Origin: Lycorma delicatula
Lineage: Eukaryota > Arthropoda > Insecta > Hemiptera > Fulgoridae
Direction: 5' to 3'
NCBI RefSeq assembly: GCF_047948215.1
Contig: NC_134458.1
Span: 87,871,260 to 87,935,259 of the forward strand
DNA length: 64,000 nucleotides
Below, piece by piece: positions 44,068-56,347 of this stretch. The translations under genes were made by a program, and so were the position numbers. The notes beneath the pieces are model-generated. The model made no database searches. It had not been told where the DNA came from and saw only the letters and a list, made by a program, of their open reading frames with translations. The first letter of the stretch is position 1, and each line of letters opens with the position of its first letter.

Positions 44068-44716
44068 AATCCCTTTTGGCATGCTGGAAGACGGAGGTAG
44101 ATTTCACCAGTGCTAAGCAGGGGATAAAAAAGATTTTGACCTTAAAGTTAAGAAAAACTTCAAATTTACTCAATACGACAATGGTTACATAATAAAAAAA
44201 GTTTCACATGTTTAGCATATGACAAATATGACAAGCCCCATCTTACAATTCCAACAACATTTTGGCCATACCTTGCTGTAAGGGTTGGTAACATCAAAAA
44301 TTGTTTCAGACAAAAGTTTTAGGTAATGTTTGGAGGTCTAAAACCCACTTTAAACCGATTCGATACTGTGCCTATTAAGTGAGGTATGTTTTTTGTCCTC
44401 AAATCTCCATTTTTTCACCCCCCGGGCCAGTGGTTGGTGATATCAAACAACTTTATTTAGGTAAGTTTTAGGACCTTATCCAAAGAATAGTAGGAACTTA
44501 AATGAATTTGATATTTTCTTAGTAAGAAAGTTATAGCAATATTTTGTTTTTTCGAAAAAGCCCCCCATTTCTACCCGCTTGGTCTGATTTTGCTCATTAA
44601 CGAACTTGACTGAGATTTTGGATTGTTATATTTTATGTATCAATTTGAAAGTGATTGACGCAAAATTACGGCAGTTATTGCATCCACAAGAAAGTGAAAT
44701 ATATATATATATATCA
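44068..44716 (+). repeat. 650-bp dispersed repeat P, copy 1
   Basis: Matches 54,790-55,428 in inverted orientation along its whole length. Shared blocks include GGTAGATTTCACC, AACATTTTGG, ACAAAAGTTTTAGGTAATGT, ACCGATTCGATACTGTGCCT and CACAAGAAAGTGAAAT. One end runs into a TA repeat. It is non-coding. Confidence 0.8.
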
Positions 44717-44880
44717 AGGCATTTTTATTATATACCAGCAGACCAAAAAGATTTTAAGATTTTACTAAGCATTTGGCACCATTGGTATTAATACAATTGT
44801 ATAAATTAAATTTCCACTTACCAACAATTTAAAAAGTGTAAATCCTAGTAATTTCAGAACTCTTACTCCATTTTCAGGGA

Positions 44881-45049
44881 TTTTTTTTTGTCTTCAGTCA
44901 TTTGACTGGTTTGATGCAGCTCTCCAAGATTCCCTATCTAGTGCTAGTCGTTTCATTTCAGTATACCCTCTACATCCTACATCCCTAACAATTTGTTTTA
45001 CATATTCCAAACGTGGCCTGTCTACACAATTTTTTCCTTCTACCTGTCC
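44881..45049 (-). mobile_element. RTE-type LINE, copy 3 (3' 170 bp only)
   Basis: Antisense of the RTE 3' end: poly-T, GTCTTCAGTCATTTGACTGG and so on. It is flanked by the direct repeat TTTCAGGGA (44,872-44,880 and 45,050-45,058). Confidence 0.85.
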
Positions 45050-45175
45050 TTTCAGGGATGTTAATTTAAATTCAAATTGATAGATGTTTTTAAATTAAAC
45101 TGTTATGTTTATAATTATCAGTTGTCAAGAATAAAATTAATTTGTATGTCAATAAGATAGTAACATCATGTTTTT

Positions 45176-45235
45176 AAGATGTTTGTGACTATTATCTAAT
45201 TACAGATATTTTAGATAATAAGTTGCAAACATCTT
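45176..45235. repeat. Imperfect 24-bp inverted repeat
   Basis: AAGATGTTTG...CTATTATCTAA pairs with TTAGATAATA...CAAACATCTT around an 11-base loop. Confidence 0.75.
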
Positions 45236-45943
45236 ACAAACATTTTTGTTTTTGGAATATAAGTAAATATATGTCTTTACATTAAATAAATATTACATTA
45301 CTAATATAACTTTTTGGATAAATTTTCATTTATTATGAGTTACTTTATATTGACTACTTTTCTAAAGTCTGCAACATATATATTAAGTAAATATATGAGT
45401 CTTTGTCACATTGGTGTTAGGTAGCAGTAACTATGTCATATTATTCTATTCTTGGAATTTAATAATGGAATAAACGTTTTTAATGTAGCTATTTTACAAT
45501 ATTGGAGTACTCATAAGTTTATGAGGAATTTAATTTTTTTCTATGAATTTCAATATTCTGCTTTAATTTTACAATTAGCTCATAGATACAGTAAATCTAT
45601 ACTGACAGGGGGTCCTCAACACTGGCTGTCAAAAGTGGCTAAACCACCTTCTCTCATGATAATGATAATAATTTATTGTAAAAATAATTTCATTTATAGA
45701 TTGTCTTTTTAACAATTAATTCTTTATACATATAAAATTGTGTAGCATCTATACTAGAGAATTATATTGTCCACCTCACCAACCTTAACTATTAATTTAT
45801 GGTTAACCATTTATTTAACAATTAACTACTACCTTGTAGAATACTTTTGTTTTAAAGTATCTGTACTTTGAATGCATATTTCATTATAATTATTATATAT
45901 ACTCACATATACAAAACAAAAGTAGACAAAATAAATAGTAAAA

Positions 45944-46125
45944 CATAAGCTTGTCAAATTGAAGAGTATTTGAAGTTAGTCAAATTTTCTTTATTAATAT
46001 AATAGTAACAGTGTAATGCATTACAATGTTATTGTATAATGTATATGTATATATGTACTGTACAATAATAACATTGTAATATGTTACAATTTCTTGTTCT
46101 CTTCAATTTGACTAGCTTATATTGC
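45944..46125. repeat. 180-bp foldback (MITE-like)
   Basis: Outer arms ATAAGCTTGTCAAATTGAAG and CTTCAATTTGACTAGCTTAT; inner arms with GTAATGCATTACAATGTTAT and ATAACATTGTAATATGTTAC. No target duplication recognised. Confidence 0.65.
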
Positions 46126-47109
46126 ATTTATTTTAATTATTTTTGCAACGCTATGAATTTTTATCCTAACTACAGCATATTTTATAATGTTACAACTGTA
46201 TGTATATTAAGTACAATAATCACAGTGATTGTAGACAACCCAACATAAGACAAATTCTCTCCCTAAATTGGTGTAGCCATACCAAAGAGAAAAAAGCATC
46301 TTGTGCAATACTTACAAAGGAAAGTGACAATAAAATAGTTTTCCATTGTCTTTCATTGTTCCGAACATACTGTTTCATGTGAGCATGCTGAACCCACTGA
46401 AATGAAAGTGATATTCAGCCCCATAAGAGATATTTTCAGTCTGTTCATCAAAGGGATTAGATGTATAATGAATACCATTACTCTCAAATAAAGCTACTCT
46501 GGTACTTCAGACACTTTTTATGCACCACAGTTATAAGAAAATCTGTGAACGAGAATATAAAACAACAAACTAATTTATATCTTTGTTTTGGAGAAACAAT
46601 GTACAATAAATAATGTTTCCACTTTGTAGGGAGAACATAACTACTTAATTATATATAAAATTTAATCATACAATGTTGGTTTCATTTGAAAATGAACTGT
46701 ATTCTTTTGAAGAAGGAGCTTCATAATCAGCAATGAAAGGCCCTCAGGAAGAACAGTTTCAATGTAATTTGGAAGGTTTGTAATTTTAAAAAAAATTAAT
46801 AAAGTGTTGTTTCATCATGCTGACAAATAAACTATATTTATCTTGTTTCCTTGCATGTGGCTGGTCATCAAGCACCTGTCACCATTATAATCAATACTTA
46901 GGCTTTGTAAGATGCTTCATTAATCATAATAGTATTCTCACCTTAGATCCATGGCTTTTAAACTGTCAAACAATTAACTGTGTAACTCTTTATCATCTTT
47001 ATGCACTAACTTCCCTTTCTCTAGATGCATCTTTTTTTACTAGAGACAGTTGAGCATTGTAAGAATAAGAATGTATGTTCTGATATCTTTTACCTTCTTC
47101 TTTCAATAT

Positions 47110-47290
47110 AAAAAAAAGTCTGCTGAATGTCTCCTGAAGACTACAATTGAGGGAATGGTGGATGGAAATAAGAAAAGAGGAAGAAGAAGATATCTGATGA
47201 TAAATTCAATTAAGACTGATTGAGTACTAAGAGGCTGACAAAGAAACATGAAGCATGGAGGGCTGTAAAGTTAGGGCCTACTTCACAACC
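47110..47290 (+). pseudogene. C-terminal remnant of a LINE protein
   Basis: Across frames: LKTTIEGMVDGNKKRGRRRY followed by LMINSIKT and KKHEAWRAVKLGPTSQPML. This resembles the GKRGRGRPRxxWxDxI...R..WR end of RTE-type EN-RT proteins. Only the tail survives. Confidence 0.5.
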
Positions 47291-47801
47291 TATGTTGTGT
47301 AAGGACCTGCCAAAAGTCAGAACACAATTGACTGATAGTTCCTACAGTGTCTTCTACTTTTGCATCAATCATTCTACTTCTTTCAGTAGTAATGATGATC
47401 AGTAGATAGATTGCATTAATAGATTTACCGACAGTCCAAGATACTTACTGGATAAACCTAGAGCTCCACATGCTACAAGACACCTTTCTTGAAGAGACAA
47501 ATATTTTTGACTGTCTTTAAAGTCCTGGAACACTATCACAGATGAAGATTCTAACTCTTTACTCACAATTTACCAGTCAGTAGGAAGAATATCAGCAGGG
47601 TTTCCTATTCCATCCACCTGACTGTAATATATTTTACAACATAATGAAAGATATGCAGAAAAAAATATTATATGGAATCATTCTGTTAATGATGTCTTAC
47701 TTTTATACAAAGACAACATAAGATAATGTCATACATTCCTCATACTTAACAACAAAGTACACCCTAAACTACAGTTCACTGCAGAATATGAGTACAATAG
47801 A
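47291..47801. other. Unassigned AT-rich sequence
   Basis: Nothing recognised. Confidence 0.4.
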
Positions 47802-48343
47802 ACAATAATAATAATTTATAAAAACCAATTACCAACAACTTTTTTATATGTTTTCAAGTGCTCTTTGATACCAAATCCATCTCCAGGAACTCAAAAAAAC
47901 TTTTATATTATTCTTAAAATAAAAAAAATAAAACTCATTCATGGTATGTAAGTCGTCACGTAAAATGTAAAAATGTACAACAGTGGTAGTCATATTTTAA
48001 AAAATTATATAGACTTAGTGTCCAGTCACAATAAAAGTTTCCACCCTTATGAAATTCATAACGTAATTATCTATTCACGTAATTATTTTTTAATTCATAA
48101 CATTGGAAACTTTTATTGTGACTGGACACTAAGTCGACATAATATTTTAAAACATGACTACCACTGTTGTACATTTTTACATTTTACATAATGACCTACA
48201 TACGATGAATGAGTTTTAGTTTTCTTATTTTAAGAATAATATAAAGGTTTTTTTGAATTCCTAAACATAGATTTGGAATCTGAAAGCACTTGAACACATA
48301 AAAAGGTTGTTGGTAAGTAGTTTTTATAAATTATTATTATTGT
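47802..48343. repeat. 542-bp foldback element with ~240-bp arms
   Basis: ACAATAATAATAATTTATAA on the left is mirrored at the right end. Long shared blocks include GACTTAGTGTCCAGTCACAA / TTGTGACTGGACACTAAGTC and ACAACAGTGGTAGTCAT / ATGACTACCACTGTTGT. The spacer is about 60 bases and itself partly symmetrical. It is a MITE or a large snap-back duplication. Confidence 0.85.
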
Positions 48344-48344
48344 A

Positions 48345-49101
48345 ATCATACCAACGGGCCATGTTTGATAAAATTATTACAATAGGACACTCAACTTCCT
48401 AGACTTTAATATATAAGTACTTCAGAATGTATAGAAAACCCATTACAACTGACATACTTGCCAACAGTACATCTTTATTACCCTACACAATAAAATACAA
48501 TGCTATCAAATATTACACTTGGCCATGTCAGATGACAATTATTTTGTACATCTCGATGCATAAAATATCTGGCATACACTAATAGCCATGACTACAAGCT
48601 ATATGTTACATACGTTACAGAACAATGAAATCACACATTCGATACAAAAATTATTTAATATTAATGTATCTGGTTGAATGTTTATATAAAATTACCAATA
48701 TGAATAGGAAAGATGGTTATTATGTTCTTTTCAAAACTACAAGGAAAATAAATAATAAAATACTCATACAATACGATAAATAAAGCACACTGTGATAAAT
48801 GTAGTATTGCAGGAATGTACAAATTAAACTGTAGTGACCATATTAAATGACATACTGGGAAAATTGAATGCACACCACCTGCAGATACAAACACATAACA
48901 TAATTGAATTAACCTTTACTTATCTTGTCATACAAACTGAAGACATAAAAAATATTGAACTTGCATAAAAACATCTTTAATAGCATCAAAAATTTACAAA
49001 AAAATTTTGAAAAATATGAAATTGACAAAAATATTATGTGTTACCAAAACAATTCAATTTAATAAATTAAATAAACAAATATAATATAAATTAAAAAAAA
49101 A

Positions 49102-49110
<9 letters not shown>
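48345..49110. other. AT-rich sequence, nothing recognised
   Basis: No motif seen. Confidence 0.4.

Positions 49111-49111
<1 letters not shown>

Positions 49112-49146
<35 letters not shown>
49112..49146. repeat. (TA)n microsatellite
   Basis: Pure TA run, directly followed by a CTGT repeat (49,153-49,170). Confidence 0.9.
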
Positions 49147-49150
<4 letters not shown>

Positions 49151-49742
49151 CTGTCTGTCTGTCTGTCTGTGTGTCCGTTCCCCTTTACTTAGCACATAAA
49201 ACACCAGTAGTCCAAACGATATCATTTAACACAACCAGAATTTACTGATCAGTAGCAGAAAATCCCAATTCATTAGAATGTCTTGTGGTAGTCAGGTGTA
49301 TACTTGTTATATTATTACATATTTATTACTTGTACTTGTTATTTATACTTAAAATATATATTTATTTCTTTAATCAATATATATTAATAATAAATTTTTT
49401 TATTTATGTGATTGTTTTTCTTCATAAAATAATGAACTATAACGAAAACGTAATTACTTAAATTAACCATGATATGACTGGAAAACGGTTCCTTCTGACC
49501 ATCCATCATCCTTTTATGATTTCATTTAATTTTCATATTCATAGAATATTCATTTTAATTTAATAAAAGGATCTGCTAACACTTTTTTTATTATTAATAC
49601 TGATGTTTTAATTCACTTTATAAATTCATGTTTCCTAATATTATTCAATATTGAATTTTTATTAATTTTAAATACACTTTTATAGTTCTATTTAGAGCCC
49701 ATTACAGAGAACTCTGACAGTATTATGTGCAGCTTTTCTTTT

Positions 49743-49776
49743 AAGGAAATTCTTATTTTATAATAAGAATTTCCTT
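49743..49776. repeat. Perfect 15-bp inverted repeat
   Basis: AAGGAAATTCTTATT, loop TTAT, perfect complement. Confidence 0.9.
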
Positions 49777-49782
49777 TCTTAT

Positions 49783-49850
49783 AAAAAAATTCTCTTCTTA
49801 AAGAAAAGATGATATTATTATCATCTTTTCTTTAAGAAGAGAATTTTTTT
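49783..49850. repeat. Perfect 32-bp inverted repeat with 4-base loop
   Basis: Arms at 49,783-49,814 and 49,819-49,850 are fully complementary. The loop is TTAT, identical to that of the hairpin just upstream. Confidence 0.92.
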
Positions 49851-50225
49851 TTAAAAAACCTTTTTTTTACTAAGTATATGAAATCAGAAATACTAATCAT
49901 TATTTTCTCCGAAATTAACCAGAAGAAGCAGTAACTTGAAAAGTGACCAGTAACCGAAAATCGATGATACAAATTGACCACACTAGGCAATGAAAAACAG
50001 TAAAGTTCCGAGACGCCGCCCGCCCGGGGGCGTGCCGTAGCCACGCCGGGAGAAGCTAGTATATGTGAGTGTGTGTGTGTATTTTTTTAATTCAAATAAT
50101 TTATTAACGTTAATAATAAATTAAACTTAAACACCATAACACAGTAAAAATTTAGAAATAAGCAATTTCTTCATTCTAAATGTTTAAAATACAAGTGATT
50201 TTAATGTTTGTAAAATTGAATACCA

Positions 50226-50522
50226 AACCCACCGGGTTGGTCTAGTGGTTAACGCGTCTTCCCAAATCAGCTAATTTGGAAGTCGAGAGTTACAGCGTTC
50301 AAGTCCTAGTAAAGCCAGTTATTTATAAACGGATTTGAATACTAGATCGTGGATACCGGTGTTCTTTGGTGGTTGGGTTTCATTAACCACACATCTCGGT
50401 AATTGTCGAACTGAGAATGTACAAGACTACATTTCATTTACACTAATAAATATCATCCTCAATCATCTGAAGAATTATCTAAACGGTAGTTACCGGAGGC
50501 TAAACAGGAAAAAGAAAGAAAG
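50226..50522 (+). mobile_element. tRNA-derived SINE, copy E (full length)
   Basis: Head CACCGGGTTGGTCTAGTGGT with TAACGCG, box B region GTTCAAGTCCTAG, shared body, tail AGGAAAAAGAAAGAAAG. The exact 12-bp target duplication AATTGAATACCA lies at 50,214-50,225 and 50,523-50,534. Confidence 0.93.
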
Positions 50523-50779
50523 AATTGAATACCAGCTGAAGATGTGGGATCCTGCGAAAAGCGATTATTGGAAATTAATGTGGTAAGTTTAACTTATCAA
50601 ATTATTGTGTTTTGGTAGTTTATATTTCATATAATAAATATAAACCAAATATATATAGAGTGGGGTATGAAATGATCCAACATTTGTTTGACAATAATTG
50701 TTTAGGTTAATTAATTGTTTTATGTTGGCAGAAGCGAGACCAGTTCATAAATATTAGTTTCTTCTCTTTCCGAGTGCGC

Positions 50780-51471
50780 TGTTTGTGTGTTGTTCCAAGA
50801 TGGTGACTGTTGATCTGTGCGAGAAGACAGTGTTGTGTTTTAATGAAACGAAATGCACTTTCACAAAAACTGTTTAATGCACATTTTGAAATTCGGTGGT
50901 GGCTCTTGTTTAAAACAATACGTAGAATTTATGAAAAATTTAATAGTGATGGTTCAGTATTTGAGAATAAGCACAACTTGGGATTTCTAAGGCAATCTTT
51001 CAGCGAATTTTAAAAACCGATTTGCATTTGTATCCATACAAAATAACAGTATTGCCTAAATTAACGGTTGACAACAAACATTAAAGAATGACATTCGCTG
51101 AATGGGTTGTGAAGCAAAATGTAATGTTGAATAATGTTTGGTTTTTTAGATGAGGTACATTTTCACTTAGTCGGGGTTGTTAATAAACAAAATGTGCGTT
51201 TTTGGGGTTCCGAAAATTCACATATGCTTCATGAACACCTTTTCACGAAGCAAATTCACGCTCCAAGAATTACGGTACGGGCCGTTATCTCAAGTCATGG
51301 GATAATAGGGGTATTCTTTTTTCAACAGACAGTGAACCTTATCTAAACATGCTGCGTAATAATTTTATTCCTCAGCTTGCAAAAGGGTTTCAATTAGAAA
51401 ACGAGTGGTTCACGCAGGGTGGAGCGTAGTAGAACGTAATCTCCAGGTGCATAGTAAACACGTTCTAAGTA
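50780..51471 (+). pseudogene. Mariner-like transposase remnant
   Basis: Frames read NALSQKLFNAHFEIRWWLLF with IYEKFNSDGSVFEN (DNA-binding region), LDEVHFHLVGVVNKQNVRFW (first catalytic Asp retained), APRITVRAVISSHGIIGVFF, and YLNMLRNNFIPQLA then WFTQGGA, where the second catalytic Asp is Gly. It is distinct from the 37.5-kb element though in the same broad family. Its 3' part is interrupted by a SINE at 51,486. Confidence 0.72.
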
Positions 51472-51485
51472 TTTACTACATACCT

Positions 51486-51572
51486 CTTTTTTTTCTTTTT
51501 CCTGTTTAGCCTCCGGTAACTACCGTTCAGATAATACTTCAGAGGATGAATGAGGTAGACCAACCCGGTGGG
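51486..51572 (-). mobile_element. tRNA-derived SINE, copy F (internally deleted)
   Basis: Minus-strand copy keeping both ends. The tail side (CTTTTTCCTGTTTAGCCTCC to GAGGATGAATGAGG) is fused directly to the head (TAGACCAACCCGGTGG), with about 200 bp of the middle missing. The perfect 14-bp direct repeat TTTACTACATACCT lies at 51,472-51,485 and 51,573-51,586. Confidence 0.9.
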
Positions 51573-51586
51573 TTTACTACATACCT

Positions 51587-54500
51587 GGAGTCATGTAAAG
51601 TGAATTGTATTACCAATATCCAGTTTACTGAGGATGTCAGACTATCTCATATGGAACAAAAACATAACATTGACTATGACATTCTTCCAGGAATATTATA
51701 TCATATTTCTTGGTAGGTTTTTGTGGTTTGAAATTCATCCCGTAAGACTGAAATCACTGAGCCTATTTTCTTTTATTTTTTAATGCCTGAATTATTAAAT
51801 CTAACTTTTCTTATTTTCTTTCCATTCATGTCAATTCAATTCATTTCCAGTTCATGTCATCTCGAGCAGCATTTTTATAGCTTTAATATTAGTATGAATT
51901 TATTACTGTCATGAATAGCCAAAATCAAGGAATCCCTTTATGTTATTATTACTAACTTGTATAGTGTATTTAGTAATTCCTATGGCAAAAACCTAACTCT
52001 TCAAGGCAATAAGACTTCATTTAAATATTGAGGAAGTAGGTGAACATTAGCTCTTTTGATTAACTAATATTTACATCTAATTTCATTTGTTTTACTTTTA
52101 TTGCCCGCCATGGTGAAATATGATAAGTTTTAAATTATTAAGAATTGTAAACAACTTACTTAAATTACATGGCAATTCCTTTCAAAAGGATGAGTACTAC
52201 TAGTAACTCCACTGTAAAGGTGTTACTAAATAACAGTGAAAGGTCCTCTAAATGGAATTTGGATCAATGCAATTTTAAAGAAAGTAATTTTTCCTCTATA
52301 ATTATTTTATTATTATGTGATCAGGACATTATATTGTCATTCAGTTATATATTTCCTTGAAGTGTAAATTAATCTCAGATTATGTTAATTCAATCATTGT
52401 ATACATACCACAATTATAAAATTTTATTACATTCTATAAAAAAATGTTTCATTACAGTATCTTTAAAAAAAGCAAGCTTTACCTAAAATAACATTAATTT
52501 TGATTTACATTACATTATTGCAATATCTTTTTTTTACTGTTAAACTTTCATGATATTATAATATACCTTTTATTATAACAAACTACCTGTACTTTAAAAC
52601 TTTTAATTTCATTCAGTGCATTTGCTACATGACCTAGAATGGAAGTACTTTTAAATAAATGAATCTACTCTGATCGAACATAAAAATACATTATTTACAT
52701 CATGTCAATATAAATTATATGTATAAAAACCAATTATAAGATAAAAAAAAATAGATCCTTTTAAGTCTACATTAATTGTAGATTTGTCTACATTAAATTG
52801 TACATTAATTTAAATACAAACATATAATTTAATATTAAGGTAAATACATTAAAAATGAAAATATCAATTTGGAAACTTGGTGCAGCATGTATAACTTGCT
52901 AACCTAAAAGTCATAATAAATGCAGCGTGATTCGTTGATTTTATGATATTCCAGAAGTCTCAAAAAATCTTTTGTACGTTTCTTAATTTGGGGTTTGTAT
53001 GCGATGACTGTTCCTTTAACTTGTTACATCCTTGGATTACCAGGATATATTTTTAATTAGAACCCAACAACAGAATAATGGTCAGAGAGGGTACTGAGAA
53101 ATCGTTAAATCTTGACTGGGCTAACCAGCCAAACCAAGTTGATGTAAACTATCAACATCTAAAACAGGGAGATTAGTACCATTCCTATACAAATGTAATG
53201 ATCCCATGTTGCATAACTATTGTGTAATTTGAAAAGGTATACCAAATTAAAATTATTTATTTTTTAAATTATTAAAACTTAATGTATAATTTGGTAAGAA
53301 GTAGCAGTTTTGTCGTGAATTAGAAAATATACATAATTAATTATGACGAAAGAGTTAGACTGTTTTAGATTATATTGTACTCTAATTTAACCAATTGTTT
53401 ATACAATATATTATGATTACATCACTGCACTTCTGTTGACCATTTGAAGTATTGACATCATCATTATAAATGTCCTTTTATTATACAGGAAATATAACAG
53501 TACCTATATTAAATCTATACATAGATGTGAATATTGGTGAATTTTTGAGATGCTTTGTCTCGATGGGTTATTTTCAATTAGTTACTGCATTATGAAGTTT
53601 TCATATGACTTGCTGTAATATAATTTTTGAATATCTTCACATGTATAAAATAATGCTGCTCTAAATTCTGTTTTGATTATGATTATTGCTCGAAAGCCTG
53701 ATTTAACATACGGCTTTCTGAGCAACAATCAAAAACATACAGAACTACTGTATATTCATTTCTTACAGAGAATTTATTTGAAATAAATATTTATGAAGTC
53801 TTCTTATCAGCAACTGCTATTAAAATGTTGAATTTTTGATCTGCTGGAAAGAAACAAAAATAATATGTTAGTTTGCAGTTTTTTTTGTATTAAAATCATT
53901 CATAAAAATGATTGATGCAGAAATTTATACTGATTAATTTATGCCTACTTAGATGCAAATTTTGATACCTTAACTTACTTTGCATGCCTCAATTTTTTTT
54001 ATATTTTAATATAATGTTTTGAGATATTTTATCAGTTATGTTTTTGAAAGTTGTATGTTGTTAGCCTCTATAGTCATTTTGAATGAACTTAAATTTGATT
54101 AGATTTTAAGAAGAATATGAGAGTTGATTCTACTTGTTAAGTATATTAATTCTTAGTTATGCTTTTCATATAGTCTCCCATTAAGCTTCTGTGAGATGGT
54201 GCTACAGATATAGCAACTACAACAGTATAAACAATTACAATGATAATTTACCTGGAAAGATTGTGTCACTGTTAAGGAAAAGAGAAATGTTGGGAGAAAG
54301 TCTGATCAAAACTGTCTCTTTAGATTAGGGTAAGTTTACTGTCTTCTCCAACATGTGGGATATTCATGGTTATTGCTAACCACAAATTACTGGTAATTTT
54401 TAATGCTGGTAAAAAAAAAAACATGGTTATAAGACAAATATGGCAGTATTATAAATAAAAAAGCAAGACAATTTTTACTTTAGTCTTTACTTTTCTGGTA

Positions 54501-54789
54501 TTTGGGGTCAAAATTCAAGGACAGTAAAAGAATACACATTCAGTTTGAAATCAATGCTTTCATTAGATTTCATGTTCATATTTAATTCTTTGCTAATTTC
54601 ACTTTCCTAGTGAGATAAAACTTGGTTCTGAAATACGTCAGGCATTTAGGTAGATTTCATAAGAAAGCTACCTATTTAAATGGGTATCATGATTTGACTT
54701 CCAGAAAATTTTGTCATATCTTCACATTTCAAATCCCCCAAATCCCAAAACAATCATCAGTTCAAAAGTTTATATATACATTTATATAT
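51587..54789. other. AT-rich sequence, nothing recognised
   Basis: No coding motif or recurrent repeat seen on either strand. Confidence 0.4.
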
Positions 54790-55428
54790 ACGTATATCTG
54801 TATATTTATTTCACTTTCTTGTGGACACAATAACTGCTGTAATTTTGCGCCAGTTACGTTCAAATTGATACATAAAACTTAATGACCCAAAATCTCGGTT
54901 GAGTTCGTTAAAGGATGAAATCTGACCACGTGGATAGAAATTGGGGCTCTTTTAAATAAAAAATATCGCTATAACTTTCTTATTAAGTAAAATGTTGAAT
55001 TCGTTTGAAGTTCCTACTATTCTTTGGATAAGGGCCTAAAACTTACCCAATTTATTTTGATTTCACCAACCATTGGCCCAGGGGGTGGAAAAAATGTGGT
55101 TTTGAAGACAAAAAATATCATACCTCCCTTAATAGGCACAGTATCGAATCGGTTTAAAGTGGTTTTTAGTCCTCTAAACATTACCTAAAACTTTTGTCTG
55201 AAACAATTTTTGATGTGATCAATCCTTATGGCAAGGGATGACCAAAATGTTGCTGGAATTATAAGATGCGGTCATATGCTAAACATGTGAAACCTTTTTT
55301 CATATGCAACCATTGTCATATTGAGTAAATTTGAAGTTTGTCTTAACTTTAAGGTGGAAATATTTCTTATCCCTTACTTAGTACCGGTGAAATCTACCTC
55401 CACCTTCTAGCGTGCCGAAAGGGATCTT
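54790..55428 (-). repeat. 650-bp dispersed repeat P, copy 2 (inverted)
   Basis: Reverse-complement counterpart of 44,068-44,716; it also abuts TA-rich sequence on the same (3') side. Confidence 0.8.
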
Positions 55429-56260
55429 TTTTCATTTTTAATATCGTTCATCTCACTATTGTTCTTCTTAAAATATATGTGTGACATATCCAAGAGTTTA
55501 ATAACAGAATAAAATAAATTAAAAATAATAAAATAGAATAAATAGTCTTAACAAATTTAATTTTTAAAAAAGTGGTTGATAACTAAAATTTCAAATAGTG
55601 TTAAAAAAAATATTTATGTTAATAAAAGAGATAACTGTAAACGGTATCCATAAGCCTAGTATGCATTTGAAATAAATATAGCATTGAAATAAATCCTAGT
55701 ATGTATAAATTTGAAATAAAAGCAAATATAGCTTGTTTTTCCACTTAAGTGGTAAACATTATGCAATATATAAAGTTTTTCTGAAGTGTGGATGTACCTA
55801 GATAATGTATGCAATCAGCTAGTTCAAACTGTTTAGTGAAATTAGCTTGTTTATAATTTTTTTTTACTCTGCTGTTTGTCCTGCATACTTCTGGAGCAAA
55901 TTCAGAAATTAGTTTTTTTATACCTTAAATGTTTATATCCAGTAGGGATTTATGGTTGCTAGAATTTTTTTCCAAAAGTTTTTTCTTTGTGTTATTTTAC
56001 CTCCAAACAGTGCTTCAAAATCTGTTGGCATAATAATATGATATTTTTGAACCTATCTTTTAATTTTACATCATTTAAAAGGTCATTGACACACCTTATG
56101 TTCTAAAAGTACTTGGTTTTATAACCAATAGATTTTTAATTGTTAGTCTATTTTTAAAGCAATTCACATATTAAACTCACAAAAGCTGCTACAACTTTAC
56201 AACATAAATAAAAGTCAGTGTGAATATATATTAAAACAATGAATATGTTTAGTTCTATAC

Positions 56261-56347
56261 AGTGTGTGTGTGTGTGTGTGTGTGTTCATACATGCATGTA
56301 TATGTGTGTGTGTGTGTTCATACATGCATGTGTATGTGTGTGTGTAT
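56261..56347. repeat. (GT)n microsatellite with a duplicated CATACATGCATG unit
   Basis: Two head-to-tail units, each a GT run followed by TTCATACATGCATGT. Confidence 0.85.

Larger units (their letters stand above)
45050..47109. other. AT-rich sequence with foldback repeats, no gene
   Basis: It holds two inverted repeats listed separately. Open frames at 45,452-45,712, 46,200-46,382 and 46,817-47,053 have no recognisable features. Confidence 0.4.
49147..50059 (+). mobile_element. Helitron-like non-autonomous element (candidate)
   Basis: The 3' end has the Helitron signature: a GC-rich hairpin (GGCGTG, loop CCGTAGC, CACGCC at 50,029-50,047), then a short spacer and CTAG (50,056-50,059) followed by T. 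The left part begins with CTGT repeats and TGTCCGTTCCCC, as in many insect Helitron-related repeats. The expected 5' TC was not seen, because the left boundary is lost in a TA run. It contains two perfect hairpins. Confidence 0.45.

Noticed and set aside
54622..54882. 86-codon frame before repeat P copy 2
   Set aside because: It runs into the repeat and has no recognisable protein features.
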